This document shows, in pieces, positions 7,948 through 17,280 of a stretch of 64,000 bases of DNA (its first letter is position 1; the number at the start of each line of letters is the position of its first letter). The stretch covers positions 1 through 64,000 of the forward strand of contig CAVRSD010000006.1 in the NCBI GenBank assembly GCA_963723765.1, given 5' to 3'. Under the pieces are notes generated by a model. The model did no database searches. It was not told the DNA's origin and was given only the letters and a program-made list of their open reading frames with translations. Both the position numbers and the translations under genes were made by a program. This DNA comes from DATBAX01 sp963723765 (lineage in GTDB: Bacteria; Acidobacteriota; Terriglobia; Terriglobales; Acidobacteriaceae).

Positions 7948-10476
7948 GTGTCCTCTCGCAATGGTCTGGTAATTCTTCTAATGCTTCTTTCCAGTTTTCC
8001 CGTTCTCGCTCAGCGCGAGCCCGTGTTGAAGCAAGTGGATCATCCGCATCCCTATTACTGGCGCGAGATGTATATTCCGCAACTGACCACTGGACCGAGT
8101 TCAGTGGCGTGGCTGCCGGATTCGCAAGCGATGGTGTATTCGATGGCGGGATCGCTGTGGCGGCAGAAGCTCGGCTCGACCGTGGCCGAGCAGTTGACTG
8201 CCGGGCCCGGTTACGACTATCAGCCGGATATTTCGCGCGACGGACGCTGGGTGGTCTACGCTTCCTATTCCAAAGACGCGATCGAACTCTGGGCGCTTGA
8301 TCTCGAAAGCAAGCGGTCGCAACAGCTTACCCATGGCGGCGCGGTGAACCTGGAGCCGCGTTTTTCGCCGGACGGAAAGCGCATCGCTTTTGTGTCGACT
8401 TCGTATAACGGACACTTTCATATTTTTACCGGCGATTTCGAGAATGGCCAATTGGCGAATGTCGCGCGCCTTACCGGAGAAAACCGGAGCACGCTGCCGC
8501 GTTATTACTACAGCGTGTTCGATCATGAGATCAGCCCGGTGTGGTCGCCGGATGGCTCGGACATTCTTTTCGTTTCCAATCGCGGACATCTTTACGGCAC
8601 CGGCGGTTTCTGGCGGATGAAAGCCGAGCCTGGATCGGAAGCCCGGGAAATCCATTACGAAGAAACGACCTGGAAAGCGCGTCCGGATTTTTCTCCCGAC
8701 GGCAAGCGGGTGGTGTATGCGTCGTATCTCGGACAGCAGTGGCACCAGCTTTGGGTCATGCCCGCCGATGGCGATAATCCTTTTGCGCTTTCGTATGGAG
8801 ATTTCGACAACATTAATCCGCGCTGGTCGCCGGATGGAAGGAAAATCGCCTTTATTTCCAATCGCAGCGGGAATACATCGTTGTCGACACAAGAAATTCC
8901 CGGCGGAGCACAGACGCAGATTATGGTGAAGGAAAAACATTATTTGCAGCCAATGGGGCAGCTCGCGATCACCGTGCTTGGCACCGATGGAAAGCCGACG
9001 CCAGCGCGTGTATTCGTGACCGGAAATGATGGCCGCGCCTATGCACCCGACGACGCGTGGATGAATGCCGACGACAACTTCGTGCGCTCAGAACGACCCT
9101 TCGAAGCGCATTATTTTCACTCGACCGGCAAAGCTGAGCTCACGGTTCCCGCTGGAGAGGTGAAGGTCGAGGCCATGAAGGGATTTGAGTATCACTACGA
9201 GAAGAAGACGGCGCAAATTTCAACAGGCGAGACGACGGCCATTACCATTCAGTTAACACCGCTGAAACTGCCGGCGGACACGGGTTCCCGCTGGGTCTCG
9301 GGCGATGTTCACGTCCACATGAACTATGCCGGAGCGTATCGCAACACGCCGAAGCATCTGGTGGCACAGGCCGCGGCGGAAAATCTTTCCATCGTGGAAG
9401 ATCTGGTGGTCAACAAAGAGCAGCGCATCCCCGACATTGCCTACTTCAGCCCGCAGCCTGATCCTGCTTCAACGAAGGACAATCTACTACTTCACGGCCA
9501 GGAATATCACACCAGCTACTGGGGACACCTTGGTCTGCTGAATCTAACTCGGAATTTCTTATTGCCCGGCTATGTGGCTTACACCGACACCGCCGCTGCC
9601 AGCCTCTACCCTGCCAACGCGGACATCGCGGACCTGGCGCATGCACAGCACGCACTGGTGGGCTACGTGCATCCCTTTGACACTTACCCTGATCCGGGCA
9701 AAGACGCTTCGCTCACGGATGAATTGCCGGTGGACGTGGCGCTGGGCAAAGTCGATTACATCGAAGTGATGGGCTTTAGTGAGCATAAGTCCACAGCCGC
9801 GGTGTGGTACCAGTTATTGAATTGCGGCTTCCGTTTACCGACGGCGGCGGGCACGGATGCCATGGCCAACTATGCGTCGCTGCGGGGGCCCGTGGGATTG
9901 AATCGGGTGTATGCCGAGGTGCCAAGCGGGCCGCTCAACATTGTGCCGTGGCTGAGTTCGATCAAGCAGGGCCGGACGTTTGCAACCAACGGCCCGCTGC
10001 TGGGATTCAGTCTTGGCGGCAAGAAACTGGGAGATGAGCTGCGACTCCCCGCCGCTGAGAACAAAGTGAAGTTCAAAGCATGGCTGCGTTCGTTCGTGCC
10101 CATCGATCATCTGGAAGTGATTTGCAATGGGCACGTGGTGCGAGAGCTCAAGCTGAACCCAGATCGCGAGAGCGCGGATGTAGAAGAGACGATTCCCGTT
10201 ACTCACAGCGGCTGGTGTCTGCTTCGGGCCTGGAGTGAGATGGCGGAACATCCGGTGCTGGATATTTATCCTTATGCGACTACGAGTCCGATTTATGTGA
10301 GCGTGGCTGGCTCGACTATAAAGTCAAAAGAAGACGCGGCGTATTTTGTGGCTTGGATTGATCGGCTGAGCGAAGCTGCAAAAGCGAATCTGGATTGGAA
10401 TAATGAAGCCGAGAAAAGTTCCGTGATGAATATGCTGGATTCGGCGCGGAAGATTTATTTGGCGATGGAAGAATAG
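7948..10476 (+). CDS. PD40 beta-propeller fused to CehA/McbA-type PHP metallohydrolase, exported
   Basis: 842 residues; GTG start at 7948 with GGAG seven bases upstream and a signal peptide ending at VLAQ. The first 330 residues carry TolB-like PD40 repeats (FSPDGKRIAFVS, WSPDGSDILFVSN, WSPDGRKIAFIS). A linker follows, then a PHP-type domain of the CehA/McbA family from about residue 450: GDVHVHMNYAG (metal His pair), HGQEYHTSYWGHLG, GYVHPFD and AGTDAMANY. A C-terminal beta domain includes FATNGPLLGFSLGG. CehA and McbA hydrolyse carbamate or ester pollutants, but most acidobacterial copies have unknown substrates. Probably periplasmic. Ends 82 bases before the convergent oxidoreductase gene. 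Confidence 0.85.
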   Translation: MSSRNGLVILLMLLSSFPVLAQREPVLKQVDHPHPYYWREMYIPQLTTGPSSVAWLPDSQAMVYSMAGSLWRQKLGSTVAEQLTAGPGYDYQPDISRDGRWVVYASYSKDAIELWALDLESKRSQQLTHGGAVNLEPRFSPDGKRIAFVSTSYNGHFHIFTGDFENGQLANVARLTGENRSTLPRYYYSVFDHEISPVWSPDGSDILFVSNRGHLYGTGGFWRMKAEPGSEAREIHYEETTWKARPDFSPDGKRVVYASYLGQQWHQLWVMPADGDNPFALSYGDFDNINPRWSPDGRKIAFISNRSGNTSLSTQEIPGGAQTQIMVKEKHYLQPMGQLAITVLGTDGKPTPARVFVTGNDGRAYAPDDAWMNADDNFVRSERPFEAHYFHSTGKAELTVPAGEVKVEAMKGFEYHYEKKTAQISTGETTAITIQLTPLKLPADTGSRWVSGDVHVHMNYAGAYRNTPKHLVAQAAAENLSIVEDLVVNKEQRIPDIAYFSPQPDPASTKDNLLLHGQEYHTSYWGHLGLLNLTRNFLLPGYVAYTDTAAASLYPANADIADLAHAQHALVGYVHPFDTYPDPGKDASLTDELPVDVALGKVDYIEVMGFSEHKSTAAVWYQLLNCGFRLPTAAGTDAMANYASLRGPVGLNRVYAEVPSGPLNIVPWLSSIKQGRTFATNGPLLGFSLGGKKLGDELRLPAAENKVKFKAWLRSFVPIDHLEVICNGHVVRELKLNPDRESADVEETIPVTHSGWCLLRAWSEMAEHPVLDIYPYATTSPIYVSVAGSTIKSKEDAAYFVAWIDRLSEAAKANLDWNNEAEKSSVMNMLDSARKIYLAMEE

Positions 10477-10501
10477 GCGTAGGTATTCTATGGGACTTTC
10501 C

Positions 10502-10543
10502 TGCCCTCTCGCAAAGAACGTGAGAAGGACGGGGCACCCGGTT
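10502..10543. repeat. Small hairpin repeat, family B copy 2
   Basis: Matches 7841-7880 over CCCTCTCGCAAAG and GAGAAGGACGGGGCACCCGG, with changes only in the loop region. It lies between two convergent genes. Together the two copies bracket the CehA-type gene, which may reflect repeat spread rather than mobility of the gene. Confidence 0.75.
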
Positions 10544-10558
10544 TGGGGATTATGCTCT

Positions 10559-11974
10559 CTATGAGCCTGTGATGCGATACCAGGCTAGTCCCGCTTGCAC
10601 TCCCAGCCAGCGGAAAGGCTCGTTCGGAATGTATGGCAAGTGGGCGTTCACGAAGGGATACTCTTTCCACGGTTCGTCATGGCCAGATTCGAGATCGGCG
10701 ATGATTCTTCCGAATACGGAAGTGAGATTCACTCCGTGCCCGCTGTAGCCCAGTCCATAGAAAATATTATTGTGCTTTCCCGTGCGCCCCACGGATGGAG
10801 AGGCGTCGAGCGACCAATCGACCGCGCCACTCCAGGTGATCTCGAATGCGATGTCCGCCAACCCCGGATAAATACGGACGAGTTCGCGGTGAAGCTGATC
10901 AAAATGCGAAGCCGCTTCGCTTGGATCGCTGACTCCGTCGTTGAAATGATAACTGGGACGACCACCGCCAATGTGGATGCGATTGTCGCGCGTCAGCCCG
11001 AGATAAAAAACTTCGGTGCGAGTGTCGTTGAAAGGCATGCGCTTCCGCCATCCAATCTCGGCGAGTTTCTGTTCACCCAAAGGCGGCGTAATGCCGACAT
11101 ACTCGTGGACAGGGACGATCGAGTTTCGAAGGTAACCGAGTCGCGGAGTGAAGGCATTGGTTGCCAGCACCAGCGACTTCGCCTTCACGGTTTGTCCGCC
11201 AGCGGTGTGAAGAAAATGGACTGGGCCTTCCTCGATGCTCGACACGATTGTGTTTTCGTAGATCTCCACGCCCGCGGATTCGGCGGCCGACTTGAGCATC
11301 TGCACGAGCTTCATGGGATGGATTTGCCCGCAGTTGGGATCGAAGAATGCGCTTTCATAGGCACTGGTGCCAATCGCGCTGGTTACTTGCTGCTTGCTCC
11401 AGAACTCGACCGGCATGCCGAGCGAACGGGCCTGCTGCACATAAACTTGCGCGGCTTTGACGTCATCGGGAGTGTTGAGGACTTGTAGCGCACCGTTGGT
11501 ATCCAATTCGCAATCGATGCCGGTCGATGCGCTGAGCTGCGCCAGGAACTGAATATTGCGGGCGGTAAGGTCGTAAATCTTTTTGTCCATGGCAGGATCG
11601 GCACTGAAATTCATGTAGCGATCGTCGGTCATGGTAAGCACCATGGCGCCGTTGCGTCCCGAAGCTCCACTGCCGCAGGCTAGCGCTTCGAGAACAACAA
11701 CTCGCTTCTCTGGAGAGTTCTTGCGGATGAAGTAGGCAGAAGAAAGTCCGGTAAAGCCGCCACCGATTACCGCAACATCTACAGTAATGTTGGCAGCCAA
11801 TGGCGGATTTGGCGGCGGCTGACTGTTGGTCCAATAACTGTGATTGGATTCAAACGCCATGGGTTGAGGCCAGAGATTGGGAGAAATCTGGTTCAGCGCA
11901 GCGGCGCTGATGAGTGCGCCGGTTCCAGTCAAGGCAGCGGTTTTTAGAAAGCGGCGGCGGCTGGGGTTGGGCAT
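10559..11974 (-). CDS. Tat-exported FAD-dependent oxidoreductase (DAO family)
   Basis: About 471 residues from the ATG at 11974, chosen because it directly precedes a twin-arginine signal (SRRRFLKTAALTGTG); a start 16 codons upstream is also open. After the leader, residues about 65-95 form the FAD-binding fold VDVAVIGGGFTGLSSAYF, followed by the glutamate strand VVVLEALACGSGASGRNGA typical of the DAO/gamma-glutamylputrescine oxidase group. The C-terminal part holds DNRIHIGGGRPSYHF and GYSGHGVNLTSVFGRIIAD, the usual flavin-contact region. It probably oxidises an amine or amino acid after export folded with FAD. The substrate cannot be read from the sequence. Confidence 0.85.
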   Translation of the reverse strand: MPNPSRRRFLKTAALTGTGALISAAALNQISPNLWPQPMAFESNHSYWTNSQPPPNPPLAANITVDVAVIGGGFTGLSSAYFIRKNSPEKRVVVLEALACGSGASGRNGAMVLTMTDDRYMNFSADPAMDKKIYDLTARNIQFLAQLSASTGIDCELDTNGALQVLNTPDDVKAAQVYVQQARSLGMPVEFWSKQQVTSAIGTSAYESAFFDPNCGQIHPMKLVQMLKSAAESAGVEIYENTIVSSIEEGPVHFLHTAGGQTVKAKSLVLATNAFTPRLGYLRNSIVPVHEYVGITPPLGEQKLAEIGWRKRMPFNDTRTEVFYLGLTRDNRIHIGGGRPSYHFNDGVSDPSEAASHFDQLHRELVRIYPGLADIAFEITWSGAVDWSLDASPSVGRTGKHNNIFYGLGYSGHGVNLTSVFGRIIADLESGHDEPWKEYPFVNAHLPYIPNEPFRWLGVQAGLAWYRITGS

Positions 11975-12026
11975 ATGGGAATGAGCGTAAAGAAGAGGGG
12001 TGGTTCTGGCAAGGGTAGTCATGCAG

Positions 12027-12056
12027 GGACAGCCGAGGCGGCTGTCGCTACGTGAG
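12027..12056. repeat. Small hairpin repeat, family A copy 2
   Basis: GACAGCCGAGGCGGCTGTCGCTACGTGAG repeats 7797-7827 almost exactly. The element supplies the TAG stop codon (12048-12050) and last codons of the ada gene on the minus strand, so the repeat has become part of a coding end. Confidence 0.7.
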
Positions 12057-13217
12057 TTTTTCCATCTCCAGTAGCGCCTTCTTTCTGTTCACGCCCCAGC
12101 GGTAACCTGCTAGATCTCCATTTTCACGCACGACGCGATGACAAGGGATAGCCACGGCAATCCGATTGGTGGCGCAGGCACGGGCCACAGCGCGAGTGGC
12201 GGTGGGTTGTCCGATGGCCTGGGCGACCTGAGTGTACGAGCGAGTTTCGCCTCGAGGAATTGACTGCAGGTGCGACCAGACTTTTCGCTGGAATGCCGTC
12301 GCCTGGATGTCGAGCGGAAGATTGGAAGATAATGTGGATCGAGATTTTCTGGCGTCATTTACCTCAGAACCATCCATACGTAAGAGCAATGCGGCTTTCC
12401 ATTTCGCGAGAGCCTGGTCATCGCGACGACGGAAGGCGAAAGGAAATTCGTGCTTGAGTCCGTGCTCAAGTTCGTCATCGGAATTGGCGAATTGGATGGC
12501 GCAGATACCTTTATCGGTAGCAGCGATCAGCATGCGGCCTAAAGGCGAATTGGTGCAGGTGTAGCGGATCACGGCGGCGACGGCACCGCGGCGATATTTG
12601 TCGGGCGTCATACCGAGATGAGAAGCGGTGCGCTCGTACAAACGGCTGCTGGAACTGTATCCGGCGTCGTACATAGCGCGAGTGACGGAGTGGCCGGCCT
12701 GGAGATTGCGCTTGAGCTGATTCATGCGGCAGGATTCGGCGTAAGCGCGCGGGGTGATGCCCAGCGCGGCTTTGAAAGTGCGCTGCAAATGGAATGGGCT
12801 TTGATGGAAGACTGATCCGAGCCGAGCGAGGGTGACCGGTTCGTCGAGATGCTGCTCGATGTAGCGGCAGATGGCTTTGATGGTTTCGGTCTGAGGATTG
12901 CCTCTGTGGGCTTGGGGACGGCAGCGCAGGCAGGCGCGATATCCGGCTTTTTCGGCGGCATCAGGCTTGCCGAAAAAAGCCACGTTTTCGCGGCGCGGGC
13001 GTCTGGCTGGGCAGGACGGGCGGCAGTAGACCCCAGTGGAGGATACGGCAAAGACGAATTTGCCGTCGTGATTGGCGTCGCGAGTTTGGACCGCCTGCCA
13101 GCAGGACTCGTCGGTTTTATTCATATTCATGTCGACCCAAATGGCTTCGGCCTGGGCCATTCTGTTTGTGTCTGTCCTGATTGGTTCTGTTAGGTTGAGT
13201 ATCGCATTGCTGGTCAT
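12048..13217 (-). CDS. ada: Bifunctional Ada: methylphosphotriester sensor and O6-methylguanine-DNA methyltransferase
   Basis: 389 residues from the longest start; later ATGs (13130 or 13124) give a product closer to E. coli Ada, whose N-terminus matches from DESCWQAVQTRDANHDG. Domains in order: the Zn-binding Ada domain with four Cys (VYCRPSCPARRP and GYRACLRCRP), an AraC-type helix-turn-helix (TLARLGSVFHQSPFHLQRTF, then AYSSSSRLYE-like second helix), and the methyltransferase domain with active-site PCHRV followed by GDLAGYRWG. Methyl transfer from phosphotriesters to the N-terminal Cys turns Ada into an activator of repair genes, while the C-terminal Cys repairs O6-methylguanine. All key residues are present. 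No alkB or alkA neighbour is seen. Confidence 0.95.
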   Translation of the reverse strand: MTSNAILNLTEPIRTDTNRMAQAEAIWVDMNMNKTDESCWQAVQTRDANHDGKFVFAVSSTGVYCRPSCPARRPRRENVAFFGKPDAAEKAGYRACLRCRPQAHRGNPQTETIKAICRYIEQHLDEPVTLARLGSVFHQSPFHLQRTFKAALGITPRAYAESCRMNQLKRNLQAGHSVTRAMYDAGYSSSSRLYERTASHLGMTPDKYRRGAVAAVIRYTCTNSPLGRMLIAATDKGICAIQFANSDDELEHGLKHEFPFAFRRRDDQALAKWKAALLLRMDGSEVNDARKSRSTLSSNLPLDIQATAFQRKVWSHLQSIPRGETRSYTQVAQAIGQPTATRAVARACATNRIAVAIPCHRVVRENGDLAGYRWGVNRKKALLEMEKLT

Positions 13218-13314
13218 GATGGGAAAAGCTTATGACGGCATGCGAGGGTGAGCTATCCGGATCTTGCGGTCAAAGCGATATTATTGAGGACTGATAATTT
13301 TGTAACGGCTTGTA

Positions 13315-13380
13315 GGGGTCCTTCGACTCCGCATAAACATTCGAAAACGAATGTTTATACTGCGCTCAGGATGACAGGGG
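13315..13380. repeat. Intergenic repeat with internal perfect hairpin
   Basis: GGGGTCCTTCGACTCCGC at one end and GCGCTCAGGATGACAGGGG at the other form the outer part of a repeat type that I recognise from acidobacterial genomes. Inside, ATAAACATTCG and CGAATGTTTAT (13333-13343 and 13348-13358) form an 11-bp perfect stem with an AAAA loop. It lies just upstream of the CBM9-like gene. No T-run follows, so it is not an ordinary terminator. Confidence 0.55.
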
Positions 13381-13387
13381 GTAAAGT

Positions 13388-14117
13388 ATGCGATTGGTGG
13401 CGAGAGTTGCGGCTGTCATAATACTTTTTTCTATTTCCATGATAGGTCAGAACAGTTCATCCGCGAACCCGGCTTCGTCTTCGGAGATCCAAGCGAGCTA
13501 TGTGGATCATGAACTTGCCGTCGATGCAGCCCATCCGGCTGCAGAGTGGCAAAGTGCGAGTCCGGTGATTTTCAGTTCGGACTGGCAGGGGAAGAATCCG
13601 GACGAGGGGCGGGAAACGCGGCTACGGGTATTGTGGTCGAAAAATACCTTGTATTTGCGATTTGAATGCCGCTACCGGGAGCTTTTCGTGTTTGCGGATG
13701 CCGAGCCGAATGGGCGGCGCGATCATCTGTGGGATCGCGACGTGGCAGAGGCGTTTTTGCAGCCCGATCCTTCGAAGGAGCACAATTACAAGGAATTTGA
13801 AGTCAGCCCGAATGGGATGTGGATTGATCTCGATATCTTTCCCGGAGGGAAGGCAGATCTCAAGAGCGGAATGCAGCGTTCGGTGGTACTAGATGAAAAG
13901 TCGCATGCGTGGAATGCGGAGCTGGCGATTCCAATCAAGGCGTCTGACCCAGTATTTCGATCCCAGTGCGATTTGGAGGGTGAATTTTTATCGCGTGGAA
14001 GGGCCGAAGGAACCCAGGGCTTATTTAGCGTGGCAGCCTACGAATTCGCCGCAGCCCAATTTTCACGTGCCGAGCGCCTTCGGAAAGATGCGATTCGTCG
14101 GAAGCAAAATTCCTTGA
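13388..14117 (+). pseudogene. Exported CBM9-like carbohydrate-binding protein, broken by a frameshift
   Basis: Begins with a signal peptide (AAVIILFSISMIGQ) and reads as a CBM9-type domain: YVDHELAVDAAH, LYLRFECRYREL, LWDRDVAEAFLQP, FEVSPNGMWIDLDI, WNAELAIPIKA. Near 13950-13970 the sense moves to another frame, which continues DPSAIWRVNFYRVEG, YLAWQPTNSPQPNFHVPSAF and GKMRFV to a stop at 14117; this is the normal C-terminal end of the family. In the first frame the protein instead runs on with unrelated residues to 14152. One base gained or lost explains it. It may be a true pseudogene or a sequencing error. Homologues bind or process sugars outside the cell. Confidence 0.75.
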
Positions 14118-14211
14118 AATTACCGGTTTATATTTGTGTATGGCTGGTTTAATGATTTAACAGGCACCGCGAAACCGGCTAAAGTAGACTACCTTGAGGA
14201 GACAATCAATC

Positions 14212-14730
14212 ATGCAGCGAATTGTACGCAGCTACTTTATGGGGTTTTGCTTTTCGTTCATTCTGCTTGCTACAGCATTGGTATCAGCACAGCAAACCAA
14301 ACCTGGCATGCTGAGTGCCGATGAAATCAAACAATTGGTGCCGGCCACTTATTTTTTCCGTGGCCAATCGGCGCCCGTGCAATTGCGCAATTCGGCCGGA
14401 TTCCGTGTGGGGGAAGGCCGACTGGTACTGGCGGGACTCGTGGATACTGGAGGTTACGCGTCCGACGTGCAGGAAAAATACCAGGGCTTTCTGATCACTG
14501 AAGTGCCGCTCAACATCGGGGGATCAGAATTAGCGCCCGGCGAATACGGTTTCAGCTTCTCCAAAGAACACAAGTTTCTAGTCCTGGATGTCGGAGCCAA
14601 CACTTTGTTCACTGTTGCAGCCCAAACAGATGACAAGTTGTCCCGTCCAACTCCACTCAAGATCGTTGCAGATGGTGGCGGATATCGACTCTACAAAGGA
14701 AGAACGTGGGTGAGTCTTCAGGCTCATTAA
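14212..14730 (+). CDS. Small exported protein of unknown function
   Basis: 172 residues. The ATG at 14212 follows GAGGAG by about ten bases and opens a signal peptide (YFMGFCFSFILLATALVSAQ). The mature part reads MLSADEIKQLVPATYFFRGQ and APGEYGFSFSKEHKFLVLDVG, a compact beta-rich domain without Cys. Seen repeatedly in acidobacteria as a hypothetical periplasmic protein. No family name can be given from the sequence. Confidence 0.7.
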   Translation: MQRIVRSYFMGFCFSFILLATALVSAQQTKPGMLSADEIKQLVPATYFFRGQSAPVQLRNSAGFRVGEGRLVLAGLVDTGGYASDVQEKYQGFLITEVPLNIGGSELAPGEYGFSFSKEHKFLVLDVGANTLFTVAAQTDDKLSRPTPLKIVADGGGYRLYKGRTWVSLQAH

Positions 14731-14763
14731 GCCGGTGCGATTGGAACCGCGTTTCTGGAACGC

Positions 14764-15438
14764 CTAGTCGGTCATTGGTTGAAGTGGTCCGAAGACCTGA
14801 GTGATGCCAGAGCGCCGGCGTAATTCACCGAGCAATGCCTGGGCAGCATTCAGATAAGTCTTGCTCGGATCGGAAGGATCGGCCCAGACGGCGTCGTAAA
14901 TAACCTGCGACGCTTCTTTTATATCCATGTGGAGCACGGCTTCGAGGATGTCCACGTGTTCCTGCAGATGGTCATAGCAGCCCTGGCATACAGTGGCGGG
15001 CTCTACGCTTCCCTGATGATTTTCTTCCCGGCTGCAGCGTTGCATGGTCGTGGCATTGATCTGTAGTTGCGAAGCGTAAACCTGAGTTTGGAACTCGCGC
15101 AGAAAACGCTCACGCTCTTCTTCCAAGAGCTGAGGATCGGGCAGTTCTTCGGCAGAAACGGGGATGGCCGGCACCAGGACGGCGGTTGGCGAAACCCGCT
15201 CCGTGTTCTTGCACACCGGGCATGCCGTCAGGTTGGCGGCAAAGTAAGTTTTGCATTTTGCGCAAGGGAGTCCGTATCCGACCGCCTTCGGAGTGAGGTC
15301 GAACGAGGCTGTGTGCGCGGCAGCCGTCGCGGCCGCTGCCATGGCTTCAGAACGTTGAATCTCGGGTGGCTGAGGGAGGACGACCGATTTGGCTGGTTGT
15401 ACCGCCGCGCCAAGGGACGTGGATTGCGTCGAGTTCAT
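14764..15438 (-). CDS. Zinc-ribbon protein of unknown function
   Basis: 224 residues. An Ala-rich N-terminal region (AMAAAATAAAHTAS) is followed by a zinc-ribbon made of GLPCAKCKTYF and TACPVCKN (C-x2-C ... C-x2-C, about residues 59-77). A central helical acidic part (LLEEERERFLREFQTQ) and a helical C-terminal region with VCQGCYDHLQEHVDILEAV follow; the second C-x2-C could bind another metal. No signal peptide, so probably cytoplasmic. The function is not recognisable. Confidence 0.65.
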   Translation of the reverse strand: MNSTQSTSLGAAVQPAKSVVLPQPPEIQRSEAMAAAATAAAHTASFDLTPKAVGYGLPCAKCKTYFAANLTACPVCKNTERVSPTAVLVPAIPVSAEELPDPQLLEEERERFLREFQTQVYASQLQINATTMQRCSREENHQGSVEPATVCQGCYDHLQEHVDILEAVLHMDIKEASQVIYDAVWADPSDPSKTYLNAAQALLGELRRRSGITQVFGPLQPMTD

Positions 15439-15569
15439 GGGGGACCCCTTATTTTGTGATATCTAAAACGTTCTATGCGCCGTTAAAAACATTCTAGGAG
15501 CAATCGTTATGGCTGCCGAAGCACGAAAGGCCAGGTTGCAACCCTGTCCGAAAGTGCACGGATAGCGGT

Positions 15570-17048
15570 TCATCGCGAACTGCCTGACTGCATTACCTTC
15601 CGCAATTCATTCATACGGGCTCGATACAGCGTCTGCGTTGGATTCAGATTCGAGGCAATTTGCAGCTCGGCCAGCGCTTCCTCATCGTGGCCCAGACTCA
15701 TTAAGCAGGCAGCGAGGTAATAGTGGTTGTCCGCGGAAGGATCCAGGCGCAATGCTTGACGGAACTCGATGGCTGCGGACTCCAAGTCCTGTGTCTCAAA
15801 CAGAGCCGTCCCTAGATAGCGGTGAGCCATGGCGGAATCGGGATCAAGTTCCACAGCAATACGCAGTTCGCGCAGGGCACCCCCCGGCTGGTTACTCAAC
15901 AGCAGCACCTGGCCAAGAACACGGTGCTCGGCTGCCCCAGTGGGATTCTGCAGAACCGCCAGTTTCAGCTCGGCGATGGCTGACGGATAATCTCTCTTGG
16001 CCATAAACGCCTTGGCCAAGTAATCGTGCCCGCGCTGCCATTCGGGGTTGGTACGAAACAATTCGCGGAACTCCGAAATCGCGGCATCGTAATCGCCTTT
16101 GTCGTAGTAGGTGTTACCGAGATTATTGCGAACGCTGGGCTCTTGCGGTGCCAACTGCCTGGCCTCGCGATATTCGGCAATGGCTTCGTCGAGTTTCCCC
16201 TGATCATGCAGGACCATGGCCAAATTACTGTGGGCTTCCCAGAGCTGGGAATTCAGATGGATGGCCTTGCGATAAGCAGCAGCCGCGGCATCCGGATCGC
16301 CCATATCGTGGGCGGTAATTCCCATGTCGTAAAACACATCGGCATTTTGCGGATCGCGATCCAGGGACTCCTGAAAGGCATGCAGCGCGGCATGGTACTG
16401 CGCATTGGCATACAAGCCAAGTCCGAGGTAGCGATAGGCTTCCGCGTTTTGCGGATCGATACTTAACGCCGTGCGGGCTTCGGCAATCGCGTTGTCGCCA
16501 TCATCGGACTGATAAAACACATATGCGAGGCGGCTGTGGACTTCGGAGAAAGCGGGATCGAGTTCCTTGGAAGTGCTGTATTCGTCGAAGGCCTGGTCCC
16601 AATCCTTCTGTTGCTGGCGGACATACCCGAGAGCGAAATGCAGAGTTGGGTTCTGGGAATCTTCCGACAACAAGCTGCGCAAGATTTTCTCAGCCTGCAG
16701 GAAAGACTTCTGATGGACAAGTTGCGCGGCATTCGCCAGTTTGGCTGGACAATTTGAATCGCTTCCGTTCGTGAGGACTTGAGAGGGACGCATCGCACGC
16801 AGCGACTGGATCAGTTTCGCATCCGCTCCCGCTGCCAGCAGGGTTTTTACTGTGTTGTCATTCGGCCCACGGGGAATTACGAAAGCAATGCCTCTTTCCT
16901 GTATCAGGTGGTTCAGCGGTTGGCCGGAAATGCCACCGGCCATCCAGCCTATAAGCTGTGCGCAATCGACCGAAGCAGGGTCGCTGGTGGCCAGAACCGG
17001 AAGCGTGAAGAACAGGAGACAAAAAAGGACAAGACGCTTGCGAAGCAC
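15570..17048 (-). CDS. Exported TPR-repeat protein
   Basis: 492 residues with a signal peptide (LVLFCLLFFTLPVLA). A short N-terminal domain (DCAQLIGWMAGG and PRGPNDNTVKTLLAAGAD) precedes about eleven tetratricopeptide repeats from roughly residue 110 to 480, with the usual A-x-x-x-Y/L-G and D-P-x-N/A turn (for example NAEAYRYLGLGLYANAQY and EPSVRNNLGNTYYDKGDYD). TPR arrays bind partner proteins, so this is probably a periplasmic scaffold. Its length and repeat number are not diagnostic of one pathway. Confidence 0.85.
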   Translation of the reverse strand: MLRKRLVLFCLLFFTLPVLATSDPASVDCAQLIGWMAGGISGQPLNHLIQERGIAFVIPRGPNDNTVKTLLAAGADAKLIQSLRAMRPSQVLTNGSDSNCPAKLANAAQLVHQKSFLQAEKILRSLLSEDSQNPTLHFALGYVRQQQKDWDQAFDEYSTSKELDPAFSEVHSRLAYVFYQSDDGDNAIAEARTALSIDPQNAEAYRYLGLGLYANAQYHAALHAFQESLDRDPQNADVFYDMGITAHDMGDPDAAAAAYRKAIHLNSQLWEAHSNLAMVLHDQGKLDEAIAEYREARQLAPQEPSVRNNLGNTYYDKGDYDAAISEFRELFRTNPEWQRGHDYLAKAFMAKRDYPSAIAELKLAVLQNPTGAAEHRVLGQVLLLSNQPGGALRELRIAVELDPDSAMAHRYLGTALFETQDLESAAIEFRQALRLDPSADNHYYLAACLMSLGHDEEALAELQIASNLNPTQTLYRARMNELRKVMQSGSSR

Positions 17049-17280
17049 GCGGAACTCCTCGGCTCTCCGGATTTGAGTTCCGGAGACCTATTTGCAACAT
17101 AGACCGGGACGTAACTGCTGGGTAGGTAACGTTGGTAATCTTGTTTGACTGCTGCAACTTACGAGCGTTGTTGGGGAATTTTATGGGAGAGAAACAATTT
17201 TAGGACATGGCCGGCTAGAGTTGACGGGAACATCTGACTTGAGTAAGGTTAGGGGTGTAATTGTCTGCGCGGAGGTTTTT

